Source: Kiritimatiellia bacterium
GTDB lineage: Bacteria; Verrucomicrobiota; Kiritimatiellia; RFP12; UBA1067
Assembly: GCA_017547265.1 (NCBI GenBank)
Contig: JAFYQC010000320.1
Span: 1-12,523 of the forward strand
DNA: 12,523 bases
Direction: 5' to 3'
Part shown: positions 1 to 6,833 of the stretch, in pieces
Layout of the letters: each line of letters opens with the position of its first letter
Numbering within the stretch: position 1 is the stretch's first letter
Made by a program: the position numbers and the translations under genes
Notes under the pieces: model-generated
What the model saw: the letters and a program-made list of their open reading frames with translations, nothing else
Databases searched by the model: none
Told to the model about the DNA's origin: nothing

Positions 1-54
1 GACAAAGATCGTCACTCCCGCAACAACCAGTGCAAACATTTTTAGCTTTTTCAT
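1..54 (-). CDS. Start of a secreted protein (signal peptide only, cut by window edge)
   Basis: Only the first 18 codons are present. They read MKKLKMFALVVAGVTIFV: a lysine-rich n-region followed by a hydrophobic core, which is a classical Sec signal peptide or an N-terminal membrane anchor. The ATG at 54-52 is preceded by AAAGGAA about nine bases upstream, a plausible Shine-Dalgarno sequence. That sets it apart from the apparently leaderless genes elsewhere in the window. It lies 102 bases downstream of the vsr stop in the same direction, with the AATCCTGT-type inverted repeat between them. The function of the mature protein cannot be judged because the gene leaves the window. Confidence 0.6.
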   Translation of the reverse strand, partial: MKKLKMFALVVAGVTIFV

Positions 55-80
55 TTCGTTTGTTCCTTTCGCGTTTTTTA

Positions 81-156
81 GACAGGATTTACAGGATTTA
101 CAAGATTAAGATTTCCATCCTCTTCCCATAATCCTGTCAATTTTGTTAATCCTGTC
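81..156. repeat. Inverted repeat of the AATCCTGT / ACAGGATT type, next to the vsr stop
   Basis: The left arm at 81-107 and the right arm at 130-156 are 27 nt each and match as reverse complements at 22 of 27 positions, around a 22-nt spacer (108-129). Each arm is itself a degenerate tandem of a 9-nt unit (ACAGGATTT on the left, AATCCTGTC-like on the right). The right arm ends exactly one base before the vsr stop codon (TAG at 159-157). The transcript could fold into a long hairpin and act as a 3'-end stabiliser or a weak terminator, although no uridine run follows. From memory, repeats of ACAGGATTTACAGGATT type are scattered in many environmental bacterial genomes. I cannot verify copy number here. 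Confidence 0.7.
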
Positions 157-624
157 CTACACCTTCTTCCCCCACTCCGCAAGATTCCTGAGGACAAATG
201 CAAATGTCTTTTCGCGCTCCTTCGCCGTCTTGAGACCGCATTCCCAGATGACGATGAGGTTCCATCCATCTGCCGTCCACGCCGTTTCGTGCTCTGCGTC
301 GCGGCGGACATTTCGACGGAATTTCGCGTTCCAGAACGCACGGTTTGACTTCGGCCTCGTGGCGGTCGCGCAGATGGCGGTCTGGACAAGCTTGCGGCCA
401 TCCCACTCCCACCCATGCTGGTGCCAGAAGCAGCCACGAACCTCGATGAGTGCGCGGCACTTCGGAATCACGATGTCGGGATGGCCTACGATGCGCTTGT
501 CACAGACACGGAAGCGGTAGCCGTTCTCCCAGAGCATCTTGCGAACGACGACTTCCGGCAGTGTGTCGCGCGAATGTATCGCCGACATTATCTTCGACCG
601 CTTCTCCTTGCTCACCGTGTCCAT
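157..624 (-). CDS. vsr: Very short patch repair (Vsr) DNA mismatch endonuclease
   Basis: A 155-residue protein of the Vsr family, which nicks DNA 5' of T:G mismatches left by deamination of 5-methylcytosine. The family core is visible: the RSKIMSAIHSRDT N-terminal motif, HPDIVIPKCRALI with the catalytic Asp (D50, D51 in E. coli), GCFWHQH with W67 and H68 (H69 in E. coli), and VIWECGL near the C-terminus. The four zinc ligands can be placed at C65, H70, C85 and C129, but there are about 12 extra residues between H70 and C85. The residue corresponding to E. coli H64 is Arg (R63). I start at MDTVSKEK (624) rather than seven codons upstream, because a TATAAT box lies six bases before this ATG and would be inside the longer frame. 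No cytosine methyltransferase is in the window, so it is a solitary vsr here. Confidence 0.88.
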   Translation of the reverse strand: MDTVSKEKRSKIMSAIHSRDTLPEVVVRKMLWENGYRFRVCDKRIVGHPDIVIPKCRALIEVRGCFWHQHGWEWDGRKLVQTAICATATRPKSNRAFWNAKFRRNVRRDAEHETAWTADGWNLIVIWECGLKTAKEREKTFAFVLRNLAEWGKKV

Positions 625-630
625 ACGACA

Positions 631-639
631 ATTATACCA
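631..639 (-). promoter_or_regulatory. Extended -10 promoter of vsr, predicted leaderless
   Basis: On the minus strand the sequence reads TGGTATAAT, a perfect -10 hexamer with an upstream TG extension, followed by TGTCGT and then the vsr ATG. The expected transcription start, about seven bases after the hexamer, falls on the A of the start codon. No purine-rich ribosome binding site precedes the ATG. No convincing -35 hexamer is seen at 17-18 bases, which is acceptable for an extended -10 promoter. Confidence 0.6.
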
Positions 640-645
640 TATCAA

Positions 646-962
646 CCCAACTCGTGAATCAGTTTACCCATTTTTAGCTTCTACCGATCATACCATCGCC
701 AAAGCCGCCGATTTTAACTCCGACCAGCAGGGCTCTCGCTACCGCTCCGCAGAATTTCATCTGCTTCGCGCCCATCATTCGTGTCTCGCTGAATGACACA
801 GATCGTCTTTAAGCAGGAGGAAGCATCCTCCAGACCTCCTCTGCCGAAGGCAGCCCCAAAAGACAATGCAACACACGGAATCGCCGTTGAGACATCGCGA
901 AGCCGCGGAGCGGTAGCGGGAGCCCTAACGCTCGGAGTTTCTTCTTGTAAGGACGAAAAACC
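646..962. other. 317-base gene-free stretch
   Basis: No convincing gene lies between the vsr promoter and the radical SAM stop codon. A 61-codon plus-strand frame (793-978) and a 34-codon minus-strand frame (778-674, starting MMGAKQMKF) exist, but neither has a ribosome binding site or recognisable family features, and both run through repeat arms. The stretch is dominated by the long inverted repeat described separately. There is no tRNA, insertion sequence or CRISPR unit. The radical SAM gene is followed by GGTTTTTCGTCC on its own strand, a T-run without a clear stem before it. Confidence 0.6.
716..939. repeat. Long imperfect inverted repeat with internal hairpins (possible MITE-like element or structured RNA)
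   Basis: The arms 716-750 and 905-939 (35 nt each) are reverse complements at 30 of 35 positions, including a perfect 14-nt block GCGGAGCGGTAGCG. A second perfect 8-bp stem (763-770 with 896-903, GCTTCGCG / CGCGAAGC) continues the pairing inward after a 12-nt bulge. The enclosed loop holds three smaller hairpins: 781-799 (GTGTC/GACAC), 816-831 (GGAGGA-AGCA-TCCTCC) and 841-853 (CTGCC-GAA-GGCAG). The whole could fold into one branched structure. It may be a non-autonomous inverted-repeat element, two inverted copies of a dispersed repeat, or a transcribed structured RNA. The sequence alone does not decide. Confidence 0.6.
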
Positions 963-2315
963 TCAGCTAATCAAATAGGAAAGACGGCGCGCCAAGGTGC
1001 CGACTCTGCTAAAGCCGACCATGTTGCCAATGCGCTCGGTGAAAGCACCGTATTTCCTGTAGAGGAAATTGAAGAGAAGATACGGCATTATCTGCGCGCG
1101 GCACTTCGGGATGCGCCGAATTATGTTTCGCAGAGTGTAGACCTCTCTGTATATCCAAAGATAGCCATCGTAAAGCTCCTTCGCCGTCATGTGCTTCGGG
1201 CGAAACACAACATGCGCTGTATCGTAATGCGACAAATCCTCGTCCGTAATGCGCCCCTCGGCGGCAAGCCGGGAATGGAACGCCGTTCCAGGATATGGAG
1301 TCAGTATGTGCGCCGTCACCGTCTCGATGCGGTTCTTTATTATCCAGTCTGCCGTCGTCCGAAACACCGACGGATCGTCTGCGTCAAGGCCAAACACGAA
1401 ACTCGCGTTGATCATTATGCCGCGCGAATGGAGCGCCTCCACGAGCGCCTCGTAGCGAGACACCCTGTTCTGCCCTTTGTGGACGTCTGCAATCGAATCA
1501 GCGTTTAAGCTCTCGAACCCAACAAAAAGACTGCGGCAGCCAGTGTCGTGCATCAAGTCAAGGAGATCGGGATGGTCGAGAACATTCGCCGACACCGCCG
1601 CGCTCCACTTGAGTCGCAACGGCCTCATCGCGGAAAGAAGTTCACGCGCAAAAGAGATGTCGCCGATGAAATTGTCATCGATGAACATTATGTGCCGCGT
1701 CCGCTTGGATCGGATTTCCTCTATGACGGATTCAACGGTGCGGTGACGATAGCGGCCAATGCCGGCGACTGCGCTGTTGTAGCAGAAGTCGCAGGCAAAC
1801 GGACATCCCCTGCTCGAAGCTATTACATTGGAGTAGAGGAACGAAGAAACGTCAACCGACCTGAACGACGGCGGACGAAGCCGCTCGCCAGGAAAATCGG
1901 GCGCAGTCCTGTACTCCGGCTGCAAGCGCCCGCTCTCCGCGTCTTTCAGAAGCGCCGGCCAATGCCCTTCTGCGGGGCCAATGCACAGCGCGTCAAATAC
2001 GCCGCGCGCTCGCTCGGGGTCGGTAGAAACTCCTATGCCGCCGCCAACTACCAAGATTCCCATCTTGCGGTATTCGCGAGCGATTTCCTCCGCTCGCGGT
2101 AGGACATCCACGGTAGTCGAAATTCCAACAAGGTCAGTGTCTGGCGAAGGAACATGTGGTGACATGTTCTCGTTCACGACCTCGGCGGAATGCCCTGCGT
2201 CCTCGACAATTCCGGCAATCGTCAACAGCCCAAGATGAGGCGCCATCCTCGCCTTTAGCGAGGTGTCCATCGGTCTTTTCCCGGCCTTGGGCTGTATGAG
2301 TCGTACGCGCAACAT
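963..2315 (-). CDS. B12-binding-domain radical SAM enzyme
   Basis: This 450-residue protein has the two-domain build of class B (cobalamin-dependent-type) radical SAM enzymes. Residues about 1-125 form a Rossmann-like B12-binding-type domain (LVGISTTVD, the VVGGGIGVSTDP loop, CIGPAEG at the place of the usual GEGE motif). It lacks the DxHxxG motif that supplies the lower cobalt ligand, as is common in this group. The radical SAM core follows, with the cluster motif CPFACDFC (C171, C175, C178), then IDDNF and FVGFESLN, and a C-terminal region like that of DUF4070-type members (PYPGTAFHSRL to YREVYTLR). Such enzymes methylate or rearrange lipids, antibiotics or tetrapyrroles; the substrate here is unknown. 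It is cytoplasmic, follows the SGNH gene by 47 nt and probably shares its transcript. No Shine-Dalgarno sequence is obvious, and a hairpin sits just before the ATG. Confidence 0.85.
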   Translation of the reverse strand: MLRVRLIQPKAGKRPMDTSLKARMAPHLGLLTIAGIVEDAGHSAEVVNENMSPHVPSPDTDLVGISTTVDVLPRAEEIAREYRKMGILVVGGGIGVSTDPERARGVFDALCIGPAEGHWPALLKDAESGRLQPEYRTAPDFPGERLRPPSFRSVDVSSFLYSNVIASSRGCPFACDFCYNSAVAGIGRYRHRTVESVIEEIRSKRTRHIMFIDDNFIGDISFARELLSAMRPLRLKWSAAVSANVLDHPDLLDLMHDTGCRSLFVGFESLNADSIADVHKGQNRVSRYEALVEALHSRGIMINASFVFGLDADDPSVFRTTADWIIKNRIETVTAHILTPYPGTAFHSRLAAEGRITDEDLSHYDTAHVVFRPKHMTAKELYDGYLWIYREVYTLRNIIRRIPKCRAQIMPYLLFNFLYRKYGAFTERIGNMVGFSRVGTLARRLSYLIS

Positions 2316-2322
2316 TGCCAGG

Positions 2323-2340
2323 CGCGGCGAAAATGCCGCG
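2323..2340 (-). promoter_or_regulatory. GC hairpin just upstream of the radical SAM start codon
   Basis: In the 47-nt gap between the SGNH stop and the radical SAM ATG, the minus strand reads CGCGGC-ATTTTC-GCCGCG, a perfect 6-bp GC stem with a 6-nt loop. It ends seven bases before the ATG, where a ribosome binding site would normally lie. It is not followed by uridines, so it is unlikely to be an intrinsic terminator. It could limit translation of the downstream gene or mark a processing site. Confidence 0.4.
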
Positions 2341-2362
2341 AAATGCGAACTCGCCAGTTTGA

Positions 2363-3478
2363 CTACCGCAGTCCAATCGCCTTGGCAATCGCCTCGGTAA
2401 ACACTGCCGCCATCGTCGCCGAGCCGGTGTCGTTCGGATGGACGTAGTCGTGGGTCGCATCGCCGTTAGGCAGCATGCCCGTGGCAGGAAGATACGAGAG
2501 CTTGCCGTCAAGCGAACCTTCCTTGGCAAGCGCATCGTACACGGCCTTCAGCGCCACATTTGGCCCATGCCGCGAACCAGATGCCTCGGGACCTTCGCAA
2601 AGCAGAATAGGGACATCGGGCTTAAGGGCGTGAAGTCTGCGGAGAAACGGCTCCGCGCGTTCGCTTACCTGTGCTTCGGTGCAGTTCCACGCAGTGTCCA
2701 CAATATAAAGCGAGGCGTCCGCGCGCGCCATGACGTCTGCCATTATTGGCTCAAGACGGGCGCAGCCGGAAAAGCCAAGGTTCACATAAGGGAGATCGAG
2801 CGAACGCGCCGCCTGACTCGTGAAGACGAGACCCGGACGAGAGGCGCACCCGCCGTGCACGAGAGAGGTGCCGTAGTGTACGACCGGCTTGGTAATCCCG
2901 CTCTCGTGTCCGCATGGCTCGAGCTTGCTGCCGGCAACAACGCCCAGTTTGACGCCCAAAACCTCGGCGCGTATCGGGAGATACACGAGAAGGCGGCATG
3001 GTTTCTTTCCCACGAGGTCCACGCGCGTTTCTTCCCATCCGTCGCTGCCGCCGCCGAGACGTCCGTTCTTGAGGAACCTCCACCCGGCACCGTCGCGCAT
3101 GTATATGTCAATCCCGTACATGCCCTGCGGCGGGATGAAGGGATCAGTCGAAGAAGTCTGTACGCATTTCCACATGACGCCGAATTTCGGCGAGTCCGTC
3201 TCGAGCAGGAAATAATGGCCGGTGGAGTTCCCTGCCATCCACTTCACGCCCGGAGGAACCTTGTCCATCATATCCGCCGGAATTCGGCCATACTGAGTCG
3301 CCGTCGAAGCGCAGACTTTCGACTCCAGCGGAAACGCCGCTGCGTCCTTCCACACAAATCCGTCTTTCGAGGCCTGCTCGGCGTCGCTGGCTATGCGCGA
3401 GTCGAAGGCGGCAACGGAACCCGCAAGGCAGTTCATGACGAGGCATGCGGCAAACAACGCAGTGATATAATTTTTCAT
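2363..3478 (-). CDS. Secreted SGNH/GDSL-type hydrolase (probable carbohydrate or acyl esterase)
   Basis: A 371-residue exported esterase starting MKNYITALFAACLVMNC, a signal peptide ending near AGSVAA (residues 19-24). Residues about 25-185 form a beta-rich N-terminal domain. The catalytic SGNH domain follows with its four blocks: S205 in HYGTSLVHGG, G235 in VNLGFSGCARLEP, N265 in IVDTAWN, and the D344/H347 pair in THDYVHPNDTGS. The arrangement resembles the two-domain GDSL-like lipase/acylhydrolase and CE2-like esterases found among polysaccharide deacetylating enzymes. Substrate is inferred, not shown. A start 12 codons upstream is rejected because it would lie inside the promoter, and the chosen ATG directly follows a TATAAT box. 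The gene is 67 nt downstream of the Tricorn-like gene and 47 nt upstream of the radical SAM gene. Confidence 0.85.
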   Translation of the reverse strand: MKNYITALFAACLVMNCLAGSVAAFDSRIASDAEQASKDGFVWKDAAAFPLESKVCASTATQYGRIPADMMDKVPPGVKWMAGNSTGHYFLLETDSPKFGVMWKCVQTSSTDPFIPPQGMYGIDIYMRDGAGWRFLKNGRLGGGSDGWEETRVDLVGKKPCRLLVYLPIRAEVLGVKLGVVAGSKLEPCGHESGITKPVVHYGTSLVHGGCASRPGLVFTSQAARSLDLPYVNLGFSGCARLEPIMADVMARADASLYIVDTAWNCTEAQVSERAEPFLRRLHALKPDVPILLCEGPEASGSRHGPNVALKAVYDALAKEGSLDGKLSYLPATGMLPNGDATHDYVHPNDTGSATMAAVFTEAIAKAIGLR

Positions 3479-3484
3479 GCGAAG

Positions 3485-3514
3485 ATTATAGCAAAACGCC
3501 ATTCTGCGGGTCAA
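3485..3514 (-). promoter_or_regulatory. Strong sigma70-like promoter of the SGNH gene, predicted leaderless
   Basis: On the minus strand a -35 TTGACC (3514-3509) is separated by 18 nt from a perfect TATAAT (3490-3485), which also carries a TGC extension. The box is followed by CTTCGC and then the ATG of the SGNH gene at 3478. The predicted transcription start coincides with the start codon, so the mRNA should have no 5' leader. This promoter makes the SGNH-radical SAM pair a transcription unit separate from the upstream protease genes. Confidence 0.7.
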
Positions 3515-3545
3515 TCAAAGCTCAAGCAGAGCCCTGACACCTCGT

Positions 3546-6500
3546 TTATTCCGCAAATTTCAGCGGAGGAGGAGGCGCGGCCTTACGAGCGGCGGCTTCC
3601 TTTGCAAGCGCGTCAACCGCCGCATCGAGCTGCGGATCACGCCCTGCGGCGATGTCAGCCGGCGTCGTCTCTACCTCGATGTCGGGCTTCGCGCCGTGGC
3701 ATTCCATGTCGGTTCCGTCGGGAAGGAAGAAACCGATGCGAGGCCGCCGCATGACGCCGTAGTCGAGAAGGCAAAGGTCGAAAGTCCCGATCACGTCGCC
3801 AGCCGTCTCGGTGCCGACTACCTTGGCGCGGCCGAGCGTCTTCATCGCGTGGGTGAACTCCTCGGCGTTAGACTGGCTGCGCTCGTTTGCGAGCACGACT
3901 ACAGGAAGCGACGTTATGACAGGACGCCCGAAGCGCGAGATGATGTAGCCCTCGTCCTCGACGCCGCGGTAGAGCGTGCGAACGTGGCGACGGCCGCAGA
4001 GTATGTCGATGAGCCGGTCGGCCGTGTGCCCGCCGGTGTTGAAGCGCACATCAATGATTACGCCGTCCTTGCCGAAGCATTCCGCAAACACAGCGTCGGT
4101 AAACGCGTCCGCCGTGTCGTCGCGCATCGCGTCTATTGCGAGATAGCCGAAGTTGCCCTTCTCGCGCACGTGCTTGCGTATCTCGACGACCTCTGCCGCG
4201 CGAAGCAACTGGCGTGCCTTCGAGAAGTTCACGCCCTCGACTTCACGCACGATGGAATTCGTCTCGCCCTCGCGCTTGACCGAAAGCGTGAACTTGTGCG
4301 GCAGGGGAACTGTCATCGCCTCGGCGTAGTCCATCCCAGGGAAGACCTCCTTGCCGTCCACCGAAAGGACTATGTCGCCCGGAAGCAGCCCCTCGCGTCC
4401 GCGGTCCGCCGGCGAATCGCGTATAACGTCCTTGACGCGCCAGCCCTCGCCCTTCCAGGCGGAATCAAAGCGAGCGCCGAGATGCGAGGTGATCGGATTC
4501 CAGTCGTTTGAATTCGCAACGGGAATCCAGCGCGACCGCGTCGCATTGTTCGCCCAGAAGCCGAAGTGCGAACCGTCTACTTCGCCGTACATCATCTCCA
4601 TGACGTGGGCAAAGATGCTCCACGCTGGCGCATTGCGGGCGGCGAGAATGTATTTCTCCCTGACCGCCTGCCAGTTCGTTCCGTGTGTCGCCGGATCGCA
4701 GAACCCGTCTCGCATGTCAGCCCACGCGATAAGGAAGGCGAGTTCCTGCCAGTCTGCAACGTCGATCGTCTGGTAGACCGTGAAGCCGAACGACTTGTCG
4801 CCGCGTGCAGGAAGGCCATCAAGGATGCCGAGTATCGCCTCCTCGTCCTTCTTGTCGCCTACGCCCTTCGTCCACGACTTCAGGAGAACCAGGTTGCCGA
4901 ACATCTCCTTGTCCTTGTCGTCGGTGATCTTGGCCTTCCATGTCTTGCCGTTCCAGTTCCACGCGAGGGTTCTGCCGTCCGGCGCGAAGAGAGGATCCTC
5001 GCCTCTCATGCCAAGTTTCCTCACGCGCTCGAAAAGCCCGTCAAAGACGACGCTGTACGGCCCTTCCCTGACGCCGCGCTCGGCTTTCTCGTACGCCTCG
5101 TCCTCCGGATCGAGATAGACGTAGAATATGCGCGGATCTCGTCCGCTTGCCGCGCGCTTTCCGGAAAACGCGAGGACGCGGCCGTCAGACGACCACGCAG
5201 GATCGCCATCCCAGTCGTAGTTGCGCGAGACATTGTACGGTGCTGGCGACGGCGAACCGTCTTCGCCTTTCGCCCAAGTCGGGATTATCCAAACATCGCA
5301 GTTGCCGTAGCCGTCGCGCAGCGTCGCGGCGACATAGCGGCCGTCGGGCGACCACACGTAGCTGTGGCAGTCGGACGAGTGCAGCGGCGCGACATGGCGT
5401 ACTACACCGTTCGTGTCGGCAAACGAAAGCCGGCCTGCAAGATCGGCCCATGCGAGAGAACCACCGTCGGGAGAAACTGTCAAACTCCTGCGGCAGACAT
5501 CGCCGCTAACAATGCGCTCGCGGACGAACGACACGTTCTTCCACCATGCAAGGGAAGGATCGGCGCGATGGACACGCCACACGTCCGCGCCATCGCCATG
5601 GTCGGAAAGGTAGTAGAGCGTTTCGCCGTCGGGCGAGAATGCACAATCGCGCTCGTGCGTCCGCGACGAGCCGTGTACCAGGACGGGGCGCCTGTTCTTC
5701 TCTTCCTCGGAAAGTTCCATCGTCCAGACATCGCCGCCAGCCGTGAACGCGACGCCTTTGCCACCCGGGAGAAACGCATAGTTGCCAAGCCCGTAGTTGT
5801 TGTCTGCATTTGAATACCTGTGCCGCACAGTCCGCGGAGACGCAGGGTTGAAGCCTGCTGGCCTTACGGCGATGCGCATCGCCGCCGGCTTCTTGGCCGT
5901 CGGGTCGATCCGCCAGAAATCGAGACCCTTGCAGAAAACCATCGTGCGCCCGTCGCGCGAAAGCGAAGGCGTGCGTACATGGTCATCAGAAAACGCGGTG
6001 ATTGCGCGATCTTCGCCGGACTTCAAGTCGCGGCGGCGGATATTCTTGATTCCGCCAGCGCCGGATAGGTAGTAGAACGACTTGCCGTCGGGAGCCCATA
6101 TCGGATCGTATGCACCGTCACGACCTGTCACCACGGCCGAGAATTTGCCGCAGTCGCGGTCGTAGAGCCATATCTCGCCGGCGAACGACGAGGAAGAGCC
6201 AGGGCGGCGCTTGCGGAAATCGCGGATCCCGCCTTCGCACTTGTCGACGAAAAGCACCTTGCGTCCGTCGGGCGAAAGCGAAGGCGCGTATGCAGGCGCG
6301 TCGAAGAGCATTGTCTCGGCGCCGCGGGCGGCAAGCGGAACGAGAATCGCGCGGCGCGAGTTACGCACGCTCGTCACGCTCTCGGACGAATTGTCGCGAA
6401 ATGCAGTAGCGAGAAGCCAAAGGCCGTCTGACGAGTATGCACACGGAACGCAACCCTGGGTGTGGAACGAAAGCTGGCGAAAGCCACCTGCGGAAAGGCC

Positions 6501-6833
6501 GTCTGCACCAAGCGAAAGTTCGAACGGCATGTCTGCCCCGGCCCTGCTCGAGAGGAACGCGACCTTCTTCCCGTCTGGCGACAGGACGGGCGACTTTTCG
6601 GAGCCAACTCCGTCGCCAAGCGGAATCGCCGCGCCGCCGAAAGTCGGCGCGCGCCAGACGCGCCCGCACCACGCGAACACGAAAAACGAACCGTCGGGCG
6701 AGACAGAGGGCGACTCGGCAAGGTAGACCTCAGACCAGTCGCGTTCGGAAGGTGCCGGCTCCTGAGTCGGGATTTGCGCCGCGGCCACTGCAGCGATTGA
6801 GATTGCGGAAAGGAGGATTGCTGTGTATTTCAT
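3546..6833 (-). CDS. Secreted Tricorn-like protease (beta-propellers, PDZ, S41 catalytic domain)
   Basis: This 1095-residue protein has the full Tricorn layout. A signal peptide (residues 1-20, ending AAVAAAQ) sends it to the periplasm or outside. Residues about 30-630 hold some eleven TolB/PD40-type blades, each with an SPDG-like turn (for example at 45, 85, 187, 400, 454, 495, 617), enough for the two propellers of the family. A Tricorn C1-like helical region about 690-770 carries S755-H756, matching Tricorn S745-H746. A PDZ domain spans about 785-870 (LPGDIVLSVDGKEV) and the S41 core about 893-1056. The nucleophile is S988 in NERSQSNAEEF and the tetrad Glu is probably E1044. Tricorn's D966 is replaced by N989. 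The family cleaves peptides processively. The ATG shares one base with the stop of the C39 gene (TAATG), implying translational coupling. Confidence 0.92.
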   Translation of the reverse strand: MKYTAILLSAISIAAVAAAQIPTQEPAPSERDWSEVYLAESPSVSPDGSFFVFAWCGRVWRAPTFGGAAIPLGDGVGSEKSPVLSPDGKKVAFLSSRAGADMPFELSLGADGLSAGGFRQLSFHTQGCVPCAYSSDGLWLLATAFRDNSSESVTSVRNSRRAILVPLAARGAETMLFDAPAYAPSLSPDGRKVLFVDKCEGGIRDFRKRRPGSSSSFAGEIWLYDRDCGKFSAVVTGRDGAYDPIWAPDGKSFYYLSGAGGIKNIRRRDLKSGEDRAITAFSDDHVRTPSLSRDGRTMVFCKGLDFWRIDPTAKKPAAMRIAVRPAGFNPASPRTVRHRYSNADNNYGLGNYAFLPGGKGVAFTAGGDVWTMELSEEEKNRRPVLVHGSSRTHERDCAFSPDGETLYYLSDHGDGADVWRVHRADPSLAWWKNVSFVRERIVSGDVCRRSLTVSPDGGSLAWADLAGRLSFADTNGVVRHVAPLHSSDCHSYVWSPDGRYVAATLRDGYGNCDVWIIPTWAKGEDGSPSPAPYNVSRNYDWDGDPAWSSDGRVLAFSGKRAASGRDPRIFYVYLDPEDEAYEKAERGVREGPYSVVFDGLFERVRKLGMRGEDPLFAPDGRTLAWNWNGKTWKAKITDDKDKEMFGNLVLLKSWTKGVGDKKDEEAILGILDGLPARGDKSFGFTVYQTIDVADWQELAFLIAWADMRDGFCDPATHGTNWQAVREKYILAARNAPAWSIFAHVMEMMYGEVDGSHFGFWANNATRSRWIPVANSNDWNPITSHLGARFDSAWKGEGWRVKDVIRDSPADRGREGLLPGDIVLSVDGKEVFPGMDYAEAMTVPLPHKFTLSVKREGETNSIVREVEGVNFSKARQLLRAAEVVEIRKHVREKGNFGYLAIDAMRDDTADAFTDAVFAECFGKDGVIIDVRFNTGGHTADRLIDILCGRRHVRTLYRGVEDEGYIISRFGRPVITSLPVVVLANERSQSNAEEFTHAMKTLGRAKVVGTETAGDVIGTFDLCLLDYGVMRRPRIGFFLPDGTDMECHGAKPDIEVETTPADIAAGRDPQLDAAVDALAKEAAARKAAPPPPLKFAE

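Noticed and set aside
674..778. 34-codon minus-strand frame starting MMGAKQMKF
   Set aside because: It has no ribosome binding site or -10 box at its start, and it runs through an inverted-repeat arm. I treat it as repeat sequence, though the arm peptides GAVARALLVGV and GAVAGALTLGV are similar.
793..978. 61-codon plus-strand frame ending with a lipobox-like GVSSCKDEK
   Set aside because: The lipobox-like motif is near the C-terminus, not after an N-terminal signal, and the frame overlaps the 3' end of the radical SAM gene.
3479..3512. Twelve-codon N-terminal extension of the SGNH hydrolase (MTRRMAFCYNLR)
   Set aside because: It is encoded by the promoter -10 box and spacer and would disturb a good signal peptide that begins at MKNYIT.
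3513..3532. Possible terminator hairpin after the Tricorn-like gene (AGGGCTC-TGCTT-GAGCTTT on the minus strand)
   Set aside because: The stem needs two G-U pairs and is followed by only a short broken T-run that merges into the SGNH -35 element, so I cannot call it a terminator.
2438..3754. Plus-strand open frame of 438 codons
   Set aside because: It crosses the SGNH gene, its promoter and the end of the Tricorn-like gene on the other strand, with no recognisable domain. It is a GC-driven shadow.
5940..6290. Repeated CGTCGGGCGAAAGCGAAGG-like segments
   Set aside because: These are the codons of the SPDG-type turns of the beta-propeller blades in the Tricorn-like protein, so they reflect protein repeats rather than a separate DNA element.
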